From Bacilli bacterium (lineage in GTDB: Bacteria > Bacillota_I > Bacilli_A > RFN20 > CAG-288): a DNA stretch of 64,000 bases. Below, one piece after another: positions 8,015 through 15,110 of this stretch (positions are counted from its first letter, which is position 1; the number at the start of each line of letters is the position of its first letter). The translations under genes were made by a program, and so were the position numbers. The notes under the pieces were generated by a model. The model was not told the DNA's origin. It worked only from the letters and a program-made list of their open reading frames with translations, and did not search any database. Location: NCBI GenBank assembly GCA_022652945.1, contig JALCRV010000008.1, positions 42,219 through 106,218 on the forward strand, given 5' to 3'.

Positions 8015-8236
8015 TTAGCCCAGCCTCAGAACTATATTGGCATTAATAATGTTCTGAGCTTCCTTTGGAAGATGTGAGATTTCATCAATCGAGATGAACT
8101 TCTGCTTCTCCGAGCTTTCGTAAATTTTAAGCAGCTGAGCGATTGACTGTGTTTGTATCTGCTTGAAGAAGAAAGAGTCATGGCAGACAATTGGCAGTTT
8201 TGTCAGGTTAATCATTGCGAGGTCGAAAACTATACG
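8015..8236 (-). pseudogene. C-terminal fragment of a DUF2326-type protein
   Basis: The frame encodes IVFDLAMINLTKLPIVCHDS, then KYSS-like residues with KQKFISIDEISHLP, and ends normally. This matches the C-terminus of DUF2326 proteins, which are middle components of ABC-three-component conflict systems. An in-frame stop at 8237-8239 and the start of the next toxin-like frame cut it off, so only about 73 codons remain. It marks an earlier occupant of this islet. Confidence 0.6.
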
Positions 8237-8499
8237 TTAGGGAAATCTTCTCTGATGATCCGGACAAAGCCGCAAAGGACTTCTATGATAAAATAGGATT
8301 AGGCAGAGAATATTTGAAATTTGATTCGAATGATCTAGAGATTGTAAAAATGATGGACGGATCATTAATTGTTTACCGCCCTATTACATCTTCTCCTAAC
8401 AGTCCGGCGATTGAAATTAACATTAAGTATAGTTCAGATAACTGTGGCTTAAAAAGCCAGAAAATACATTTTGTTAAAATAAAGAAAGGAAACAAATGA
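8215..8499 (+). CDS. Toxin-tip domain, probably 5' truncated
   Basis: 94 aa from a TTG start. The core DGSLIVYRPITSSPNSPAIE followed by KSQKIHFVK is a pattern I associate with C-terminal domains of polymorphic and phage-carried toxins. No catalytic mechanism can be assigned. The first eight residues come from DNA shared with the opposite-strand DUF2326 fragment, so the domain was probably joined to older sequence and the start is uncertain. An immunity-type gene begins 1 base after the stop. Confidence 0.5.
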   Translation: MRGRKLYVREIFSDDPDKAAKDFYDKIGLGREYLKFDSNDLEIVKMMDGSLIVYRPITSSPNSPAIEINIKYSSDNCGLKSQKIHFVKIKKGNK

Positions 8500-8500
8500 A

Positions 8501-9118
8501 ATGAGCGACACAAGAATAAGAAAAAACGAAATAGCTCTTCTGAAAAGCACTATTGGACAGAAATTGATCAAATACAGGCACGATCCTTTTTGCCACACGC
8601 CAACATTTTCGATTCAGGGTGAAGTCTTTTTCTCTAACGTAATTGTACAAATCAAATGTGATGAATACCCATTTGATTTCTTTGAGGCTGGAACGGAAGA
8701 TATTTCAGCCTTGTCATTTAGAACTATTAAAGAAGGTGAAGCGGTCTCTGCGGCCATAGGAATAAAGCAAATAGATTTTCCAGTAAATGAAGAAGTACAC
8801 GACATTTGGATAGTCGAGGATGACATTCAGGAATTTGTCAAAGGAAAACCAGGTAAGACCTATCAGTTGACGAGAGGAATCGTATTTGTTCTCGAGGACT
8901 GTCAGTTAGCATTTGAGAAAGATGTTTGGCTATCTGTGGAAATCATCCCTCACAAGGGAAAAGATGTCCTCTCGAAATTCGATCCTCTCGGCAACGACCT
9001 TGGTGGTTGGCCTAAAGGCTGTATGTCGAAGAACAAGAGAACTGTCTACAGTCTTCTTGATGGTCGAATCGTCTCAGAAGAGGAAAATGAGTCGCATGAG
9101 GATCCTGACGCTGATTAA
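8501..9118 (+). CDS. Probable immunity protein
   Basis: 205 aa, acidic and soluble, starting MSDTRIRKNEIALLKSTIGQ and ending in an Asp/Glu-rich tail (SEEENESHEDPDAD). It begins 1 base after the toxin-tip gene, with AAAGGAAAC in the end of that gene as ribosome binding site. No known immunity family was recognised. Position and charge support the call. Confidence 0.55.
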   Translation: MSDTRIRKNEIALLKSTIGQKLIKYRHDPFCHTPTFSIQGEVFFSNVIVQIKCDEYPFDFFEAGTEDISALSFRTIKEGEAVSAAIGIKQIDFPVNEEVHDIWIVEDDIQEFVKGKPGKTYQLTRGIVFVLEDCQLAFEKDVWLSVEIIPHKGKDVLSKFDPLGNDLGGWPKGCMSKNKRTVYSLLDGRIVSEEENESHEDPDAD

Positions 9119-9144
9119 TTAGGACTCTAAATAAAAATATCTGA

Positions 9145-9270
9145 AGGAAAATTCGTTTCCTTAATGGACTGCTTTCTCAAACGAAAACTACACCTATTAT
9201 CGCCGTTTATCAGATTGATAAGGGACAAACGTTTCCAATAATGATTACTAATGATGTGAAAGGAAAATAG
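9145..9270 (+). pseudogene. Remnant tail of a further toxin
   Basis: The frame is open from just after a stop at 9142-9144 and encodes TTPIIAVYQIDKGQTFPIMI and then NDVKGK-stop, with no start. A DUF4926 gene begins 2 bases after its stop. The tail-plus-small-gene layout is the same as at 7029-7156. It is probably the 3' end of a lost toxin. Confidence 0.45.
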
Positions 9271-9272
9271 TT

Positions 9273-9470
9273 ATGCAATTAAAAGAGAACGATCGCGTTA
9301 GAACCTTAGTTGAAAAAGAGGGACATCCTGTGGGAACTCTCGGCGTTTTAGTTAGCATTTACGCGGATGGAAAGGCAGGAGAGGTGGAGGTCTGGGACAA
9401 GACGGGTTACCCCATCGATGTTGTGACCTATGAGCTTTCCGAGCTTTCCATTGTCCCTTTAGATAAGTAA
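9273..9470 (+). CDS. DUF4926 protein, probable immunity partner
   Basis: 65 aa. The sequence LKENDRVRTLVEKEGHPVG, GTLGVLVSIY and ELSELSIVPL fits DUF4926, a small barrel-like domain often encoded just after toxin genes. GAAAGGAAAATAG precedes the start. It follows the tail fragment at 9145-9270. The DUF4926 match is from pattern memory. The next 283 bases up to rlmD hold no gene. Confidence 0.65.
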   Translation: MQLKENDRVRTLVEKEGHPVGTLGVLVSIYADGKAGEVEVWDKTGYPIDVVTYELSELSIVPLDK

Positions 9471-9677
9471 AAGAAAGAAGGTTTAGAGGTTTTTAAGATT
9501 GCTTGACAAATGTTAAAAAATACTGCGTACAAACGATGGTAAATAATTCCTTAATTTTCAAAGCAGTAAACTTAAAAGAATCTTATCAAAACCGATGATA
9601 CTTTTCCCGACTTTTTCGAACTTTTTCCATCATGAAAACGAACCTTTGTTATTTGCGGCTTACACCCCTGAAACCCA

Positions 9678-9797
9678 GTCTCAACCTACCTAGACTGGAG
9701 TCGTAGACATGTCAATTGGTAGAACTGTTTAAAGTACCCTTTTTATCGGATAATTATCGTAATTTTAGGCTGACCACCGTCTCAACATGTGAAGTCT
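9678..9797. repeat. Intact rlmD 3' end as attachment site (right boundary)
   Basis: This is the partner of the 3030-3145 repeat: about 120 bp covering the last 14 codons of rlmD and about 75 bases after its stop. The coding core ACCACCGTCTCAACATGTG is identical in both copies. Integration that rebuilds the target gene's end would leave exactly this pair, with inserted DNA between 3145 and about 9780. Confidence 0.7.
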
Positions 9798-11112
9798 GGG
9801 GAAACATATCAACCGGTGTAACGGAGACTAAATCATAAGTATCCTTTAAGTCCGCTAAGTCTCTAGCTAACGTGACCGGGTTACAAGAAATATAGATGAT
9901 CTTTTTAGGCTTAATCTCTTTTAAGGCTAGGAGGAATTCCGGAGTGGAGCCTTTGCGCGGAGGATCCATAAAGACCACATCGAAATGGGCCTTCTCTTTA
10001 TTCTCAAGCAGGTAGGTAGTACAGTCGGCCTGGATAAATTCGGCGTTAGGGATCTTATTCATCTTTGCATTCAGTCTGGCATCTCTGACCGCTGAGGGCT
10101 CAATCTCTACTCCGAGGACTTTTTTAGCTTTAATCGAAGCGCATAATCCGATAGTCCCCGTCCCGGAATAGGCATCCAAGACTTCCTCTTGACCCGTTAA
10201 GCCCGCTTGATCTAAAGCGGTCTTATATAGCACTTCGGTCTGCAGAGGATTAGTCTGGTAAAACGAGCGAGAGGAAATCAAAAAGGAAAGATTAAAGATC
10301 GAATCTTTGATCTTCCCAGAGCCGAATAAAACATCTTCCTGCTCTCCGAGAATGACATTAGTATGTCTTGTATTGATATTCTGGACAACGGTTGTGACCT
10401 CAGGGAACATCTTGACGATCTCTTTAGCGAGATTGACTTTCCCGTAGAAATCCCTATTGGAAGTCACCAGGACGACCATCGTTTCTTTAAAATGTAAAGA
10501 CTCCTTAATCAGGATATGCCTGATTAACCCTCTTCCTTTATCTTCATCGTAAGGCGGGATATGGTATTTAGTCAGCAGTTTCTTAATCCCTTTAAGGATC
10601 TTTTCCGCTTCCTCTGTTTCGATTAAGCAGTCCTCAAGGGGAACGATCTGATGGGTATTCTCTTTAAAAAAGCCGGAGACAACTTGGCCTTTAACTAACC
10701 TTATCGGAACTTGGACCTTATTGCGGAAACGATAAGGGGAAGCCATCCCTAAAGTAGGGCTAGGCTCAAAATCGATCTTTGCGAACTTATGGAGAAGATT
10801 TTTTACTTTGTCTCTTTTATATTCCAACTGTCCTTGGTAGGAAAGGTGCATCAAAGAGCAGCCACCGCATTCCTGATAGTAAGGACAAAGAGGCTTAACT
10901 CTTAAAGGGGAATCATTAAATCTTCTTTTTACTTTAATAGCGGAGATCTCGTCTTTATATGTCTCGACTTCTAATTCAGCCTTTTCTGAAGGCAGCAGAT
11001 TATCGACAAAAAGGGTCTGTCCGTTTAAACGGACGATCCCTTTGCCGTTATCATCGATAGCGACACATTCGCCTTCTAAAGTCTTGTTTCCTTCTCTTTT
11101 AGGGTATTCCAT
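9754..11112 (-). CDS. rlmD: 23S rRNA (uracil-5-)-methyltransferase RlmD/RumA-type
   Basis: About 452 aa. It methylates a uridine of 23S rRNA using S-adenosylmethionine. An N-terminal TRAM domain precedes an iron-sulfur cluster site (CPYYQECGGC, with a fourth Cys in LEDCLIE). The methyltransferase domain has YSGTGTIGL for SAM binding, DPPRKGS, and the catalytic Cys in SCNPVTLARDL. It ends DMFPQTSHVETVVSLKLR. The frame stays open to a GTG at 11271, but those 53 residues are Phe/Arg-rich and unlike the family, so the ATG at 11112 is preferred. The 3' end is the apparent target of the adjacent islets. Which uridine is modified cannot be told; TrmFO-type function is excluded by the fold. Confidence 0.92.
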   Translation of the reverse strand: MEYPKREGNKTLEGECVAIDDNGKGIVRLNGQTLFVDNLLPSEKAELEVETYKDEISAIKVKRRFNDSPLRVKPLCPYYQECGGCSLMHLSYQGQLEYKRDKVKNLLHKFAKIDFEPSPTLGMASPYRFRNKVQVPIRLVKGQVVSGFFKENTHQIVPLEDCLIETEEAEKILKGIKKLLTKYHIPPYDEDKGRGLIRHILIKESLHFKETMVVLVTSNRDFYGKVNLAKEIVKMFPEVTTVVQNINTRHTNVILGEQEDVLFGSGKIKDSIFNLSFLISSRSFYQTNPLQTEVLYKTALDQAGLTGQEEVLDAYSGTGTIGLCASIKAKKVLGVEIEPSAVRDARLNAKMNKIPNAEFIQADCTTYLLENKEKAHFDVVFMDPPRKGSTPEFLLALKEIKPKKIIYISCNPVTLARDLADLKDTYDLVSVTPVDMFPQTSHVETVVSLKLR

Positions 11113-11387
11113 ACGTGTTAATTGTAGCCTAGTAAGCCTTTTATTTCCATCTTCCCGCCTTCTGGTAAGCAGAAAATATCTTCCTTTTCCTTTACCTAAG
11201 GAAGAAGAGATATCGAAAAAGAATCTAAATAGATTAAAAGAGAAAAAACTTTTTTGAAGCAACTTAACCACCCGCGATACTAGTTTTCTCCTAATGTCCC
11301 GAGAGTAAAAGATATTTACGTCCTTAAAGTTTTTTTAATGGACTTTAATTTCTTTTGTTTAAAGCCCAAGCAAAGGACTTGCAACCT

Positions 11388-11415
11388 TTGACAGAACTAT
11401 CTTGTAGACTATAAT
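11388..11415 (+). promoter_or_regulatory. Strong promoter of the aldolase gene
   Basis: TTGACA at 11388-11393 and TATAAT at 11410-11415, 16 bases apart, are both consensus. The ATG at 11448 follows after AAAGGAGCA. An upstream stretch (TTTAAAGCCC-AG--AA-GACTTG) resembles 18430-18452, before the 18593 promoter. Confidence 0.85.
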
Positions 11416-11447
11416 AAAGGAGACTAGAGAACTCAAAGGAGCAATGT

Positions 11448-12338
11448 ATGAATACAGAGCAGCTTAGCATTATGCAAAACCGCAAAGGGTTTATCGCCGC
11501 CTTGGATCAATCCGGCGGTTCGACTCCGAAAGCCTTGGCGGCTTACGGTGTCCCGGAAGGGAGCTATCCGAAAGAAGAGATGTTTAACGTGATGCATCAG
11601 ATGCGTTCCAGAGTCATGACCGCACCGACCTTTACTTCGGAAAAGATCCTCGCTGCCATCCTTTTTGAAATGACCATGGATGCTAAGGTTGAAGAGAAAT
11701 ACACCGCTGATTATCTGTGGGAAGAGAAGAAAATTGTCCCGTTCCTCAAGATCGATAAAGGCTTGATGGATGAAAAAGACGGTGTCAGATTGATGAAGGA
11801 GATCCCGGGGCTAGATAATTTATTGACCCGCGCGGTCGATCGTCATATCTTCGGCACCAAGGAACGCTCCGTCATCAATAAAGCTGATGAGAAGGGGATT
11901 GAAGCAATCGTCAAACAGCAGTTTGAGATCGCGCGAAAAGTCATCTCCTTCGGCTTAGTCCCGATCATCGAACCGGAAGTCACCATCTCCATCCCCGATA
12001 AAGCGGAAGCGGAGAAGATCCTTCTAACTAAATTGCTGGATGCGATGAAGACCTTAAAAGAAGAAGATAAGGTGATCCTTAAGCTCTCCTTACCGTCCGT
12101 TCCTGGTTTTTATGATCATCTGGCCTTAGATCGTCACGTGGTCAGAATCGTCGCCCTCTCCGGCGGCTACTCCTTAGAGGAAGCTGATAACCAACTGAAG
12201 AAGAATAAGATGATGATCGCTTCCTTCTCCAGAGCTTTGCTCCAGAATTTAAGAGCCCAGCAGTCGGATGAACAGTTCGATATGGAACTGAAGCTGGCGA
12301 TCGATCAGATTTACGACGCTTCCGTCAACAAAGAGTAA
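11448..12338 (+). CDS. fda: Class I fructose-bisphosphate aldolase
   Basis: 296 aa, the usual length of the bacterial class I enzyme. It cleaves fructose 1,6-bisphosphate to glyceraldehyde 3-phosphate and dihydroxyacetone phosphate in glycolysis. GFIAALDQSGGSTPKAL is the family signature, and VPFLKIDKGL, PIIEPEV and VILKLSLP hold the conserved barrel strands, including the Schiff-base lysine region. It is transcribed alone from a consensus promoter and ends in a hairpin shared with cysE. Together with the PPi-type phosphofructokinase at 40370 it supplies upper glycolysis. Confidence 0.96.
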   Translation: MNTEQLSIMQNRKGFIAALDQSGGSTPKALAAYGVPEGSYPKEEMFNVMHQMRSRVMTAPTFTSEKILAAILFEMTMDAKVEEKYTADYLWEEKKIVPFLKIDKGLMDEKDGVRLMKEIPGLDNLLTRAVDRHIFGTKERSVINKADEKGIEAIVKQQFEIARKVISFGLVPIIEPEVTISIPDKAEAEKILLTKLLDAMKTLKEEDKVILKLSLPSVPGFYDHLALDRHVVRIVALSGGYSLEEADNQLKKNKMMIASFSRALLQNLRAQQSDEQFDMELKLAIDQIYDASVNKE

Positions 12339-12349
12339 AAGGATACTTA

Positions 12350-12386
12350 AAAAGCCAAGGAATTGAGTGATTCTTCCTTGGCTTTT
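12350..12386. terminator. Bidirectional terminator between fda and cysE
   Basis: A perfect 13-bp inverted repeat (AAAAGCCAAGGAA / TTCCTTGGCTTTT) has an 11-base loop. It has T-rich ends on both strands and lies between the convergent fda and cysE genes. Confidence 0.9.
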
Positions 12387-12397
12387 CTGATGGTTAA

Positions 12398-13177
12398 TTA
12401 TTCTTTCTTCTCGTCATCGTGGCTTTTCGCAGGAAGCATAATAAGCTGCGGAGCAGCCATGATGACCTTAGTATTGGAAGGGACGGAATCAACCAGGTAA
12501 ACATTTGAGCCGATCACCACATTATCTCCGATCACCGACTGGCCTCCGAGGATAGAGGCCCCGGAATAGATGGTCACGTGGTTACCGATCGTCGGATGTC
12601 TTTTCTGGCCTTTCAGTTGTTGGCCTTTGGCTAAAGAAAGCCCGCCTAAAGTCACCCCTTGATAGATCTTTACGTAATCTCCGATGATCGTCGTCTCTCC
12701 GATGACGATCCCCGTCCCGTGATCGATAAAAAACGGGGAGCCGATCTGCGCGCCCGGATGGATATCGATCCCGGTGAGCACGTGAGCTTGTTCAGCGATT
12801 AAACGCGCGACTAATTTGAGATTCTGCTGATAAAGGATATGGGCAATCCGGTGGTAAAAAGTTGCAGTGAAGCCCGGATAAGCCGAGATGATCTCTTCAT
12901 AAGAGTCGCAGGCGGGATCGGAATCGAAAGTGAAGACCAAATCTTTCTGGTACTTCTCCTTCAGCTCTGGGATGTGAGCGAAGAATTCATCCTCTTTCGC
13001 CTTTTGGCAGCAGATATAGGTATGATAAAGCTCTTTAGCTTCCTGATAGGCGCTTTCATCCCCGGGGTATTTACCAAAAAAGCCGGGGTAGAAAATACTC
13101 CTTAAAGCCTTGATAAAACGAAGAACGCCATTCTTATTAGGTAAGGAATGGCAGTCTAAGCATTCTTCTGTTACCAT
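12398..13177 (-). CDS. cysE: Serine O-acetyltransferase (EpsC type)
   Basis: 259 aa. It transfers acetyl from acetyl-CoA to serine, giving O-acetylserine for cysteine synthesis. The N-terminal half is helical (family alpha domain: [11 protein letters not shown]). The C-terminal half is a left-handed beta helix of hexapeptide repeats with the conserved [19 protein letters not shown] and [14 protein letters not shown]. The start overlaps the end of cysK by 7 bases, so the two are translated together and make consecutive products of one pathway. The C-terminus ends SHDDEKKE rather than the Ile that docks into CysK in enteric bacteria, so complex formation is doubtful. Confidence 0.94.
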   Translation of the reverse strand: MVTEECLDCHSLPNKNGVLRFIKALRSIFYPGFFGKYPGDESAYQEAKELYHTYICCQKAKEDEFFAHIPELKEKYQKDLVFTFDSDPACDSYEEIISAYPGFTATFYHRIAHILYQQNLKLVARLIAEQAHVLTGIDIHPGAQIGSPFFIDHGTGIVIGETTIIGDYVKIYQGVTLGGLSLAKGQQLKGQKRHPTIGNHVTIYSGASILGGQSVIGDNVVIGSNVYLVDSVPSNTKVIMAAPQLIMLPAKSHDDEKKE

Positions 13178-14070
13178 GAGTACCTCTCACCGGAATCGGG
13201 GAAGATAACGACTATCTTCTTTTTCTCCAGTTTTCTTTCCTTAATAAGATTGATGGCTCCCGCTAAACTAGCTCCGGAAGAAATCCCGACAAAAAGGCCT
13301 TCCTCTTTCACTAAATCCTTCGCGGTCTGGATGGCTTGGTCGTCATCGACCGTTTGGACTTCATCGACGTATTCTTTTAAGAAGTTATCCGGGATAAAAC
13401 CCGCTCCGATCCCTTGGATCTTATGTTTCCCGGCGATGCCTTTAGTGATAAATGGGGAAGAGGACGGCTCTAAGCCGATGATCTTCGTCTTCATTCCTTT
13501 TTTCTTCAGCGCTTCACCGATTCCGGAGATCGTCCCGCCCGTCCCGATTCCAGCCAGGACGTAATCGACATCCGGCAGATCGGCGATTATTTCCTCACCG
13601 GTGGTGAGGAAATGGGCCTTGGGGTTAGAAGGATTGCTGAACTGGAAAAGCATCACCGCTCCTTTGATCGACGCGACGATTTCCTTAGCCTTATTGATGG
13701 CCGCTGTCATATTGCCATCGACTAGGACTAGTTCCGCCTGGTAGTCCTTCATCAGGGCTTTCCGTTGCTCGGACATCGAAGAAGGCATGACGATGATAGC
13801 GTGGTAGGAGAAATAACAAGCGAGACAAGCCAAAGCGATCCCGGTATTCCCGGAAGTCGGCTCGACGATAGTGGAGCCTTCATGTAAAAGGCCTTGAGCC
13901 TGCATGTCTTTTAAAATCTGGAAGACCGCGCGGTCTTTAGCGGAACCCGCGGGGTTCTGCTTCTCTAATTTGCCGTAGATCTGACAGTTAGTGTTCAAGC
14001 TTTTTTCAATCTTCTGGAGCCTGACTAACGGGGTATTGCCGATCAACTCAAGGATGGAATTATATATCAT
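13171..14070 (-). CDS. cysK: Cysteine synthase (O-acetylserine sulfhydrylase)
   Basis: About 299 aa, PLP-dependent. It joins sulfide to O-acetylserine. IGNTPLVRL, the PLP lysine in [20 protein letters not shown], the phosphate loop GTGGTISG and the final FPDSGERY are all present. An ATG at 14085 is in frame, but the bases right after it (GGAGGAGGAAAAG) form an ideal ribosome binding site for the ATG at 14070, so the shorter form is preferred. It is the first gene of the cysK-cysE operon. A palindrome about 50 bp upstream may be an operator. Confidence 0.95.
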   Translation of the reverse strand: MIYNSILELIGNTPLVRLQKIEKSLNTNCQIYGKLEKQNPAGSAKDRAVFQILKDMQAQGLLHEGSTIVEPTSGNTGIALACLACYFSYHAIIVMPSSMSEQRKALMKDYQAELVLVDGNMTAAINKAKEIVASIKGAVMLFQFSNPSNPKAHFLTTGEEIIADLPDVDYVLAGIGTGGTISGIGEALKKKGMKTKIIGLEPSSSPFITKGIAGKHKIQGIGAGFIPDNFLKEYVDEVQTVDDDQAIQTAKDLVKEEGLFVGISSGASLAGAINLIKERKLEKKKIVVIFPDSGERYSW

Positions 14071-14123
14071 CTTTTCCTCCTCCATTTCACTCTTTTATCC
14101 TAGCGCGAAGATTTCACTTATTC

Positions 14124-14133
14124 CACTTAAGTG
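14124..14133. promoter_or_regulatory. Palindrome upstream of cysK
   Basis: CACTTAAGTG is a perfect palindrome, flanked by partly symmetric TTAT/ATAA. It lies in the divergent region between cysK and the membrane protein at 14208. A sulfur-responsive repressor could bind here, but no regulator gene is nearby. Confidence 0.35.
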
Positions 14134-14170
14134 ATAAGAAGAAAAGAGTAAGGAAGATATTATAGGAGGA

Positions 14171-14199
14171 TTAAAGGGCCTTTAATTACGTGTTATAAT
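14171..14199 (+). promoter_or_regulatory. Promoter placing the start site at or near the ATG
   Basis: TATAAT at 14194-14199 with TTAAAG 17 bases upstream. The ATG at 14208 is only 9 bases past the -10 box, so the transcript should begin at or within a base or two of the ATG (leaderless). There is no ribosome binding site. Confidence 0.6.
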
Positions 14200-14207
14200 C
14201 CTAATTA

Positions 14208-14780
14208 ATGGCAAAGCAAGATCGTTTAGCTGTCTTATCTCCGACTAAGCCTCATGAGGCCCAATCGACCTCTAGATTGATGCTTTCTTTAGGAAGCCAG
14301 CTTTTCACTGCCTTTAGCGCAGCTTTAACTTATATCTTTATGGCCTTCGATATCCTTAAATTCACTTATAAGACCCGTCCGGGGACGAGCCAGGAGATCT
14401 ATTTTACAGGCTACGATGTCTTCTCCAAGTACAACACTCCCGTCTACGGGAGTTTCCAGATGTATTTCATCTTGTTTTCTTTGTTGCTTTCAGGTCTGAT
14501 CATTATCTTTTTCCTTCTAGAGATCTTTACCTTATCCGATATCCACGGAGCGAATATCATCCTTCTCGGGCTTCATGTCTTATGTCTGGAGTTTCTGCTT
14601 TCTTCCTTCTCCGTAGGAGGGTTCCTTTTCTTCGCTTTATCTTTCCTTTCTTGGATTCAGTATTTCTTCTGTCTAAGTAAGCATAGGGAAATCGACTGGT
14701 GGGTCTTTATCGGCATGCTTTTATTGGATTTCGCTTTGCTTCCTTCCGCTTTGGCGGCTTCTTCTTTGTTCGCTTCTTAA
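14208..14780 (+). CDS. Multi-pass membrane protein of unknown function
   Basis: 190 aa. After about 28 polar residues come four or five hydrophobic segments (around residues 30-50, 83-105, 112-135, 137-152 and 162-185). A soluble loop (KTRPGTSQEIYFTGYDVFSK) separates the first two. No family was recognised. It is probably read from a leaderless transcript. It lies just upstream of the c-di-GMP locus, separated from the 15111 gene by 330 bp with a hairpin, so a shared role is possible but not shown. Confidence 0.7.
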   Translation: MAKQDRLAVLSPTKPHEAQSTSRLMLSLGSQLFTAFSAALTYIFMAFDILKFTYKTRPGTSQEIYFTGYDVFSKYNTPVYGSFQMYFILFSLLLSGLIIIFFLLEIFTLSDIHGANIILLGLHVLCLEFLLSSFSVGGFLFFALSFLSWIQYFFCLSKHREIDWWVFIGMLLLDFALLPSALAASSLFAS

Positions 14781-14814
14781 ACCTGATCTTTCAATCTTTT
14801 TTTATTTTCTTATA

Positions 14815-14849
14815 ACAGATAAGGCCTTTTAGGCCCTTCTCTTATCTGT
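14815..14849 (+). terminator. Hairpin after the 14208 gene
   Basis: ACAGATAAG (14815-14823) pairs with CTTATCTGT (14841-14849), with an inner GCC/GGC pair. A weak T run follows 10 bases later. It probably ends the 14208 transcript. Confidence 0.4.
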
Positions 14850-14887
14850 CTAAAGAGACTTTTTTAATAATTTAAGACTAGGATAAT

Positions 14888-14925
14888 CACCTCCACGGGG
14901 ATAATTAAGAGCGGTGGCTCTTAAT
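14888..14925 (+). other. Possible structured leader RNA before the GGDEF/EAL-like gene
   Basis: ATTAAGAGC and GCTCTTAAT form a perfect 9-bp stem with the loop GGTG (14904-14925). The loop is complementary to CACC at 14888-14891, which would make a small pseudoknot. It lies in the 330-bp gene-free stretch before 15111. It does not match the GEMM-I consensus found at 24130. The rest of the stretch is AT-rich. Confidence 0.35.
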
Positions 14926-15110
14926 ACTATTTTAATAATCCATTTTCTTCTCCGGCCTTAACTTGCTTAAAGAATAGTATTTAATTAATATATTCTTAGT
15001 CTCTTATCGCTAAAGAGGGATTCTTTTATAGAGTCAGATAAAAGCCAAGGAAGCTGATAAAAGTTCCTTTAAAGCAGAAACTTAGAAAAAATAGGAAGGG
15101 AAGAGAAAGC

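Noticed and set aside
3145..9780. Prophage or complete integrative element
   Set aside because: No integrase, replication, structural or conjugation gene is present; only cargo and boundary relics are seen.
11113..11271. N-terminal extension of RlmD from a GTG start
   Set aside because: The 53 residues are Phe/Arg-rich and unlike the family, and the ATG at 11112 gives the usual length.
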